Assembly (NCBI RefSeq): GCF_000224145.3
Contig: NC_020167.2
Location: 3,835,027 to 3,899,026 of the forward strand
Direction: 5' to 3'
Source of the DNA: Ciona intestinalis
Taxonomy: Eukaryota > Chordata > Ascidiacea > Phlebobranchia > Cionidae
DNA length: 64,000 nt
Part shown: piece by piece, positions 61,201 through 64,000 of the stretch
Layout: each line of letters starts with the position of its first letter
Position numbering within the stretch: position 1 is the stretch's first letter
Translations under genes and position numbers: made by a program
Notes under the pieces: model-generated
Databases searched by the model: none
Seen by the model: the letters and a program-made list of their open reading frames with translations, nothing else
Told to the model about the DNA's origin: nothing

Positions 61201-62182
61201 ACTGCCCTGTTGCGCCATGTTATAAAGATAGATCTTATTGAGCGACGCGTATCGGAGTATGAAAACAATGTACGTACACGGATCAAATTAAAAGCTGTTT
61301 TGTATAAATAAAAGACAACGGTCTCTGTAACGAAGTATGTCGCCACATACCAACCTAATTAGTAATTACCACTTTGAAAATTCAAATACAAGTAAAATAT
61401 AGAAGAAAATAACAATATCACCTCATTCGTGCTGTATGCTGGCTTATAATTGACTGCCTATGTCTTTGGTTTGAATTATATGCCCATTCTTTCAAGCTTA
61501 GTCTAACTTGGTATAGCATGATCTGCTGTATAATTGCATTTCATGATATTGATTGAATTATTTGTCGGCATTACCTGTGTTTGCGCTTCCTAATGAAATT
61601 ACTTTCTATTGGCAGCTGTCTGCCTGTTTACTTGAACGTGAACCAGGCATAGCACTAAAGCCAGGCACCAATACCGTCGAGATGGAATGGCGGGGTGAAA
61701 CAAACATACGATGTATATTAACATGCGATTCGCTTACCTTTGCTGGGGTGAGGGGTTAATCGTGGGGTGGTCGAGGGCGGGGGTTGGGGAGATGCGTCCA
61801 GATTTATTCTCGGGGTTGATTTCGTTTCAGGTTTAGCGTGAATGCGTGGTGTTACTATAGATTCGTGCTTGCCAAGCAGGCGTGGAGCTGTCCCTGCAGT
61901 GATACCCTGGTGCGCAAGTCTGGTCTGGTAGTCCGATAGCTCCGGTTCGTTTGACGCAATATTTGCGTCGGGTTCTCGTGATCCGTGACGCTTTTTCTGA
62001 CGTAGGAGACTCGCCACCTCACGCCGCCTCTGCCGAACCGGGGAGCGTTCAAGCGGGGTAGGGTGAAGATTCTTCGGATTCGGTTTGGTCAGTGGAAGAT
62101 GATTGTCGTCTTCTATGTTTGATCGGGGCCGCTCCACCGGTTGCGAAGTTGGCCATTTTGGCTTCGGAGAATCGGAGGTCAT
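21595..62182 (-). CDS. TENM: Teneurin transmembrane adhesion receptor, whole gene, 40 coding exons per isoform, two candidate first exons
   Basis: From ATG 48546 the spliced frame runs 8499 nt to TGA 21595, 2832 residues, in the family range of about 2500-2800 plus. Order: intracellular domain (1-406), membrane helix (about 407-428), furin-type site (558-561), eight EGF repeats (about 607-875), Cys-rich and TTR-like segments (about 880-1000), FN-plug (about 1000-1265), NHL propeller (about 1266-1606), YD/Rhs barrel and core (about 1607-2585) and toxin-like domain with TCAP-like end (about 2590-2832). Type II membrane protein: in the family it binds latrophilins and other teneurins at neural contacts, and its intracellular part can reach the nucleus. 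Every join is GT-AG and every phase agrees. From the alternative start at 62182 the protein would have 2953 residues. Exons 4 and 5 occur twice around an assembly gap; only one pair fits the frame. Confidence 0.93.
22347..22401 (-). CDS. TENM: Teneurin exon 39: short linker
   Basis: 55 nt, phase 0 to 1, Ser/Thr/Pro-rich linker between barrel core and toxin-like domain. Donor GTAAGT, acceptor CTTCAG. Confidence 0.8.
22606..23041 (-). CDS. TENM: Teneurin exon 38: Rhs core
   Basis: Residues 2443-2588. Opens Tyr-Thr-Pro-Phe-Gly, then Ile-Gly-Phe-Lys-Gly-Gly-Ile-Tyr-Asp and Thr-Gly-Leu-Val-x-Phe, the Rhs-associated core. A 34-residue insertion (22822-22923) splits the usual Arg-Asp-Tyr-Asp motif. 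Later Thr-Asp-x-x-Ser-Trp-Leu matches vertebrate teneurins. Confidence 0.92.
23139..23286 (-). CDS. TENM: Teneurin exon 37: YD barrel
   Basis: Residues 2394-2442; contains Gly-His-x-Phe-Ala-Met-Glu and [10 protein letters not shown], hallmark of the teneurin/Rhs core approach. Phase 1 to 2. Confidence 0.92.
23370..23502 (-). CDS. TENM: Teneurin exon 36: YD barrel
   Basis: Residues 2350-2393; Tyr-Asp-Gly-Phe-Gly-Arg repeat and Tyr-Ala-Asp-Val-Thr, Thr-His-Val-Tyr-Asn as in vertebrates. Confidence 0.92.
23622..23760 (-). CDS. TENM: Teneurin exon 35: YD barrel
   Basis: Residues 2303-2349; [11 protein letters not shown] and Phe-Glu-Tyr-Asp. Acceptor TTTAG, donor GTATTA. Confidence 0.9.
23924..24169 (-). 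CDS. TENM: Teneurin exon 34: YD barrel
   Basis: Residues 2221-2302; several Tyr-Asp/Gly-Arg repeats including Trp-Arg-Tyr-Ser-Tyr-Asp. Phase 2 to 2. Confidence 0.9.
24281..24477 (-). CDS. TENM: Teneurin exon 33: YD barrel
   Basis: Residues 2156-2220; Leu-Pro-Leu-Glu-Glu and Asp-Val-Ser-Gly-Lys with Phe-Gly-Arg-Phe match the vertebrate segment. Phase 0 to 2. Confidence 0.9.
24735..24994 (-). CDS. TENM: Teneurin exon 32: YD barrel
   Basis: Residues 2069-2155; Lys-Arg-Lys-Val-Ile-Tyr-Arg-Tyr-Asp followed by Gly-His-Met-x-Glu-Val-Leu. Phase 1 to 0, donor GTGAGT. Confidence 0.9.
25078..25300 (-). CDS. TENM: Teneurin exon 31: YD barrel
   Basis: Residues 1995-2068; Tyr-Thr-Phe-Thr-Tyr-Asp-Asp repeat and Ile-Asp-Arg-Asn-Asp-Lys-Gly. 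Phase 0 to 1. Confidence 0.88.
25412..25749 (-). CDS. TENM: Teneurin exon 30: YD barrel
   Basis: Residues 1882-1994; [11 protein letters not shown] and Ile-Tyr-Asp-Asp-His-x-Lys-Phe are near-identical to vertebrate teneurins. Confidence 0.93.
25875..26078 (-). CDS. TENM: Teneurin exon 29: YD barrel
   Basis: Residues 1814-1881; Lys-Pro-His-Pro-Val-Leu-Gly and Lys-Ile-Glu-Trp-Ser-x-Arg-Lys-Glu align with vertebrate Glu-Pro-His-x-Leu-Ala-Gly and Val-Glu-Trp-Arg. Phase 1 to 1. Confidence 0.9.
26195..26506 (-). CDS. TENM: Teneurin exon 28: YD barrel
   Basis: Residues 1710-1813; Tyr-Ala-Tyr-Asp-x-His-Gly-Arg-Leu repeat and a Thr/Ser-Gly-Ala stretch. Phase 1 to 1. Confidence 0.9.
26574..26658 (-). 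CDS. TENM: Teneurin exon 27: YD barrel, short exon
   Basis: 85 nt, phase 0 to 1, acceptor CTTGCAG and donor GTACGT. Sequence match is modest; frame continuity is the main evidence. Confidence 0.82.
26732..26956 (-). CDS. TENM: Teneurin exon 26: start of YD barrel
   Basis: Residues 1607-1681; Leu-Tyr-Val-Phe-Asp-x-Asn-Gly and Thr-Asp-Ser-Asn-Gly-Asn-x-Val-Arg-Ile match the first YD unit of vertebrate teneurins. Confidence 0.92.
27070..27253 (-). CDS. TENM: Teneurin exon 25: NHL repeat
   Basis: Residues 1545-1606; Val-Ala-Gly with the Cys-Asp-Cys cluster and Gly-Ser-Val-Tyr-Ile-Ala-Asp, Leu-Arg-Ile-Arg-Lys typical of NHL. Confidence 0.93.
27394..27519 (-). CDS. TENM: Teneurin exon 24: NHL repeat
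   Basis: Residues 1503-1544; [12 protein letters not shown]. Phase 2 to 2. Confidence 0.92.
27681..27850 (-). CDS. TENM: Teneurin exon 23: NHL repeat
   Basis: Residues 1447-1502; Pro-Thr-Asp-Ile-Ala, Asn-Leu-Tyr-Val-Leu-Asp and Gly-x-Pro-Leu-His-Cys as in vertebrates. Confidence 0.93.
27945..28156 (-). CDS. TENM: Teneurin exon 22: NHL repeat
   Basis: Residues 1376-1446; Cys-Gly-Asp-x-Gly, Ala-Thr-Leu-x-x-Pro-Lys-Gly, Leu-Tyr-Phe-Ile-Asp and Arg-Pro-Leu-x-Cys. Confidence 0.93.
28312..28489 (-). CDS. TENM: Teneurin exon 21: NHL repeat
   Basis: Residues 1317-1375; Tyr-Tyr-Met-Ala-Ile-Asp-Pro, Arg-Ile-Tyr-Arg and Glu-Val-Val-Ala-Gly-Ser-Gly. Confidence 0.93.
28651..28802 (-). CDS. TENM: Teneurin exon 20: first NHL repeat
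   Basis: Residues 1266-1316; Ser-Pro-Val-Ala-Leu, Val-Tyr-Val-Gly-Asp and Tyr-Ile-Arg-Lys-Ile. Confidence 0.93.
29016..29273 (-). CDS. TENM: Teneurin exon 19: FN-plug
   Basis: Residues 1180-1265; [15 protein letters not shown] and Met-Gly-Asn-Gly with Cys-x-x-Cys-Asn-Gly. Confidence 0.92.
29376..29643 (-). CDS. TENM: Teneurin exon 18: FN-plug
   Basis: Residues 1091-1179; Tyr-Leu-Ser-Ser-Arg-Ala-x-Gly-Tyr and Asp-Ala-Tyr-Gly-Gln-x-Val-Tyr-Gly, strongly conserved in the family. Confidence 0.93.
30281..30563 (-). CDS. TENM: Teneurin exon 17: TTR-like end and FN-plug start
   Basis: Residues 996-1090; Asn-Gly-Gly-Gly-Ser-Leu-Thr-Leu-x-Phe-x-Arg, Val-Pro-Trp-Asn-x-Phe and Val-Ile-Pro-Glu-Ile-Gln. 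Confidence 0.92.
30633..30752 (-). CDS. TENM: Teneurin exon 16: TTR-like domain
   Basis: Residues 956-995; Val-Ile-Arg-Gly-Lys-Val-Ile-Thr-x-Asp-Gly-x-Pro-Leu-Ile-Gly-Val matches the carboxypeptidase-regulatory-like fold. Phase 2 to 2. Confidence 0.92.
30823..31039 (-). CDS. TENM: Teneurin exon 15: Cys-rich segment after the EGFs
   Basis: Residues 884-955; Asp-Cys-x-Asp-Pro-Asp-Cys-Cys then spaced cysteines, as in the vertebrate post-EGF region. Confidence 0.92.
31146..31295 (-). CDS. TENM: Teneurin exon 14: EGF repeat 8
   Basis: Residues 834-883, phase 1-1; Gly-Cys-Pro-x-x-Cys-x-Gly-Asn-Gly with the longer Cys4 loop and Gly-Trp-Tyr-Cys typical of EGF8. Confidence 0.93.
31363..31551 (-). 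CDS. TENM: Teneurin exon 13: EGF repeats 6 and 7
   Basis: Residues 771-833, phase 1-1; both repeats have six cysteines. A second acceptor 39 nt upstream (exon start 31590) would add 13 residues in frame. Confidence 0.92.
32315..32515 (-). CDS. TENM: Teneurin exon 12: EGF repeats 4 and 5
   Basis: Residues 704-770, phase 1-1; repeat 5 has Tyr where the third Cys is expected (Gly-His-Gly-Thr-Tyr), leaving a free Cys. Confidence 0.93.
32652..32846 (-). CDS. TENM: Teneurin exon 11: EGF repeats 2 and 3
   Basis: Residues 639-703, phase 1-1; repeat 2 has Tyr in place of the third Cys (Gly-Asn-Gly-Val-Tyr). Confidence 0.93.
32943..33044 (-). CDS. TENM: Teneurin exon 10: EGF repeat 1
   Basis: Residues 605-638, phase 1-1; six cysteines with Cys-Phe-Pro-Gly-Tyr. 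Confidence 0.93.
33215..33458 (-). CDS. TENM: Teneurin exon 9: juxtamembrane ectodomain with furin-type site
   Basis: Residues 524-604; Phe-Asp-Phe-x-Glu-x-x-Asp-Gly, a basic run with Arg-Ser-Arg-Arg-Ser (33345-33356), then Gly-Thr-Trp-His-Val-Ala-x-Tyr-Asn-Asp. Phase 0 to 1. Confidence 0.93.
33459..36247 (-). other. Teneurin intron 8, contains the 858-bp tandem repeat
   Basis: 2.8 kb. Apart from the repeat pair nothing is recognised. Confidence 0.85.
34032..35747. repeat. Exact head-to-tail tandem duplication, 2 x 858 bp
   Basis: Copies at 34032-34889 and 34890-35747 appear identical base for base on reading. Each holds a 74-codon open frame of no recognised family and a GGTTCGATCC box-B-like element (34190 and 35048). 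It may be a very recent duplication or an assembly error. Confidence 0.93.
36248..36426 (-). CDS. TENM: Teneurin exon 8: ectodomain near the membrane
   Basis: Residues 464-523; Pro-Thr-His-Met-Lys-Phe-Asn-Cys and Val-Tyr-Gly-Arg-Lys-Gly-Leu-x-Pro align with vertebrate teneurins. Phase 1 to 0. Confidence 0.91.
37169..37270 (-). CDS. TENM: Teneurin exon 7: extracellular linker
   Basis: Residues 430-463, phase 1-1; no strong motif, placed by splice sites and frame. Confidence 0.82.
37733..38022 (-). CDS. TENM: Teneurin exon 6: end of intracellular domain and transmembrane helix
   Basis: Residues 333-429. A polar, Arg/Ser/Gly-rich segment is followed by Trp-Lys-Cys-Ala-Ala-Leu, which vertebrate teneurins also have, and a 20-residue Ala/Leu/Val helix. 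Phase 2 to 1. Confidence 0.92.
38023..42562 (-). other. Teneurin intron 5
   Basis: 4.5 kb, no supported feature; only short open frames. Confidence 0.85.
42563..42714 (-). CDS. TENM: Teneurin exon 5, copy A
   Basis: 152 nt, phase 0 to 2, reads into exon 6 as Gly-Arg-Ala. Predicted peptide equals copy B. Confidence 0.75.
42821..42957 (-). CDS. TENM: Teneurin exon 4, copy A
   Basis: 137 nt, phase 1 to 0. Differs from copy B by an Asn for Thr and synonymous changes. Using both copies of exons 4-5 in one transcript would break the frame (phase 2 into phase 1). Confidence 0.7.
43065..43114. other. Assembly gap of 50 N
   Basis: Fixed-length run of N between the two copies of the exon 4-5 segment. 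Confidence 0.99.
43315..43466 (-). CDS. TENM: Teneurin exon 5, copy B
   Basis: 152 nt, phase 0 to 2; same splice sites and predicted peptide as copy A. Confidence 0.75.
43576..43712 (-). CDS. TENM: Teneurin exon 4, copy B
   Basis: Phase 1 to 0, joins exon 3 as Ser-Gly-Pro. Intracellular domain, rich in Asn, Gln, His, Ser; donor GTACAG. Confidence 0.78.
43820..45455 (-). other. Teneurin intron 3
   Basis: 1.6 kb of unique sequence, nothing recognised. Confidence 0.85.
45456..45794 (-). CDS. TENM: Teneurin exon 3: intracellular domain with acidic cluster
   Basis: Residues 124-236, phase 1-1. Basic runs (Asn-Arg-Arg-Lys, Ser-Arg-Arg-Arg) flank an Asp/Glu-rich block (about 45600-45655). Confidence 0.87.
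46582..46869 (-). CDS. TENM: Teneurin exon 2: intracellular domain
   Basis: Residues 28-123, phase 1-1, acceptor GCTTTCAG and donor GTAAAC. Polar sequence without a known domain; first common exon of both candidate isoforms. Confidence 0.83.
46870..48464 (-). other. Teneurin intron 1b
   Basis: 1.6 kb, nothing recognised. Confidence 0.85.
48465..48546 (-). CDS. TENM: Teneurin first exon 1b (near start)
   Basis: Short exon with ATG at 48546 and a second ATG at 48537 in better context. Encodes 24-27 residues with Met-Arg-Glu-Arg-Lys and Ser-Tyr-Thr-Asp, ends in phase 1 at GTAAAT, fitting exon 2. The frame stays open upstream, so the true start could lie further 5'. Confidence 0.72.
48547..61737 (-). 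other. 13-kb teneurin 5' intron between alternative first exons
   Basis: By far the largest intron. Many short open frames, none with recognisable domains or a convincing splice partner. A 13-bp tandem repeat lies near 56693-56720. May hold the promoter for exon 1b and enhancers (inference). Confidence 0.75.
61738..62182 (-). CDS. TENM: Candidate alternative teneurin first exon 1a (far start)
   Basis: ATG 62182 is the first after an in-frame TAA about 40 nt upstream; 148 codons run to a GTAAGC donor in phase 1, the phase exon 2 needs. The peptide is Pro/Ser/Arg-rich, intracellular-domain-like, with two basic clusters (61988-62035) that resemble a bipartite nuclear localisation signal and a Pro-rich stretch near the end. 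No other minus-strand gene begins between here and exon 2. It could still be the first exon of an unrelated gene. Confidence 0.6.
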
Positions 62183-64000
62183 TATGGAGCTTACCTGCGT
62201 ATTAACATTTATGTTATGACTTTATACGATTAAAAATAAGTAGATATGTATAGTATCTATCCAGTCGAGTACCCGGTCTCGGATCAGCGGTTCGGTAGAC
62301 TGCGATGAATGAAACCTCTGCAGTCGCCCGTCTTTGCCGAAGTAAGTAACGCAATGCACAGGCCGTGAACGTTTTAACTGCTGGTGGCCGCTGCTATTGG
62401 GACTTGCCCACGACTCTATTACTTGATCACAATACATTTCTCAATAACTCTTCTCCCCCTAAACTATACGGACGTGAGGTGAATCTGTTAAAGCAAAATT
62501 TTCAATGAATATTAAGATGGCTCTGATAAAAATTCTGCTGTGCCCTACAGCATATAAGGCTGCCTGACACGTTCCTTTTCGCCACAGACTCCTCCAACCT
62601 AATCGGCATGATGCGTCGCTCGTGAAACAACAGGCAAGTTTGGGGTCTCGATATGCTGCGAATGTACGGATATCCGATTCCCAGATGGATCAGTTATTCT
62701 GCATTATTCATCATTTCAAACTTGAAGGCTTGCTCACAACGATTGGCGCCGGTGGTGGGACCGTCCAAGGGCCAACGTGCGATTAAGAGTGAAAATGTCG
62801 ATTTTGCCCCGTCAGCCTGGTGTATCTGTTCCGGCAGCAGGATAAGGCGCCCTCGCATAGTTTATAAGACAGGGACGTCGAAATATTGACTTTAAAATGC
62901 GGCCAGTAATCCAGTAATGTCACCGAAGATCAAAATTTGCAGCCGGAGAGTCGTGTTGATACCAGAGTGTTCCAACGTCGTTGCTAAGCGGATTTTGGAT
63001 GCGCGTTTTAGGGGAAAGTCCATTAGAAAAAATCGAACCTCGCTGGATGAGCGAATGTTATCGAGAATTCGTGCGACTGCTTCACAAGAGTTTTCCAATA
63101 AGAATATACTGTTGCATCAAGTCGTGTGCTTTGGGTTCTGACTGCACTTGCTGCATATGTTGGTATAAAGGTTTACCAGCGTTAGAGTGTTGTATCTATG
63201 TTGCGAAACGAGATAAAATCTAAAAGTGACTGCCAGCATAAATAATCTCCGAAACATCCATTTTTAATGTTATTTAAAGTAGAGACACAAGATACGACTG
63301 CACGTATTTTTGGCCCCGTCTTATCAGAATACACGAGAAAATATCCCTAAAAACAACCGTACCGACTAGATCTAACACAGCTTGTTCTGAAATTGGACTA
63401 TACAACATATCTGAGTGAGTTACTGTCACATGCCTGACCACGTATAACTTGACTTTGGTAGATCATTGTATAAGGGTCAGTTATTGATGTTCAAACTGAT
63501 TGGCATACTCCGCCCCAGGGAGTCTCGTGTTATATTGCTTATTTCCAAATGAACAAGCAATTAGGTTTTACCAAAGGGTCTATAATGAGTTTGAAGCAAA
63601 GGTTTTGGGTTCTATATATGGTATACTGCCGTTTTTATACGCTTTTACCCCCCCCCCCCCCCCCCCAATAAACATTGACAAAAAATATTTTCAAAAAGAC
63701 TATTTCTGATGCAATGTGTGAATTTAATGTATTTAACACTGAGTTTTATATCTCCCTTGGGTTATACGCACCCACAGAGCAATATATTTGAGATTGTCCC
63801 TATACTAATGAGAAGAGCCGGGGAAAACCGTTCGATAAATAAGCTGTAATTCGGCTGTAATATAAACCGACAGCCAATGCTATATTAAACTTAACGAAGC
63901 GGCAGACGGTTAAACTAAGCCGTAATAAAATATTAATATTTGAAAAAAATGTTGTTGTTTTTTTGTCCAGATGGTTAGTGCGAACGACGCTAATGGCCAC
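62183..64000. other. Flanking region upstream of teneurin exon 1a
   Basis: 1.8 kb; probable 5' flank or promoter of exon 1a by position. No gene recognised; contains the C19 run. Confidence 0.7.
63648..63666. repeat. Poly(C) run, 19 bases
   Basis: Uninterrupted C19 followed by AATAAA-containing sequence. Length may be a sequencing approximation. Confidence 0.95.

Overview
The window reads as animal nuclear DNA, most likely from an ascidian tunicate (Ciona-like). Reasons: genes are split by many short GT-AG introns, a teneurin is packed into about 27 kb from its transmembrane exon to its stop, and two diverged copies of one segment flank an assembly gap, as expected of a highly heterozygous genome. 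I cannot name the species from sequence alone. No bacterial, viral, CRISPR or rRNA features were seen.

Layout. (1) 818-18452, plus strand: a complete Midline-type TRIM E3 ligase gene (MID1/MID2-like), 14 coding exons, RING, two B-boxes, coiled coil, COS box, FN3 and B30.2/SPRY. Its first exon is also open for 671 nt upstream of the conserved start. (2) 19263-20053, minus strand: a small three-exon gene for a p62-like PB1 domain followed only by an aromatic, N/Q/G-rich tail. It converges with the MID gene, and the two poly(A) signals are about 230 nt apart. (3) 21595 to about 62182, minus strand: a complete teneurin gene, 40 coding exons per isoform. All exon phases close without error over 8499 nt (2832 residues) from the nearer start exon. 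A second candidate start exon lies about 13 kb further upstream and would give an alternative intracellular N-terminus. (4) 62183-64000: flanking DNA with a C19 homopolymer and no recognised gene.

Teneurin layout, N to C: variable intracellular domain, transmembrane helix, furin-type site, eight EGF repeats (numbers 2 and 5 have the family's unpaired-cysteine arrangement), cysteine-rich and TTR-like regions, FN-plug, NHL propeller, YD/Rhs barrel with core, and a toxin-like C-terminal domain ending in a TCAP-like peptide. Two structural oddities lie in its introns: an exact 2 x 858 bp tandem repeat (34032-35747) and an inexact about 0.7 kb duplication on both sides of a 50-N gap (42362-43819), which carries exons 4 and 5 twice and is probably two alleles assembled in series.

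The three genes need not act together. Midline proteins are microtubule-associated ubiquitin ligases, teneurins are cell-surface adhesion receptors, and PB1 proteins of the p62 type polymerise. Only gene order links them here. The large introns and the region 48.5-61.7 kb show no further gene that I can support.
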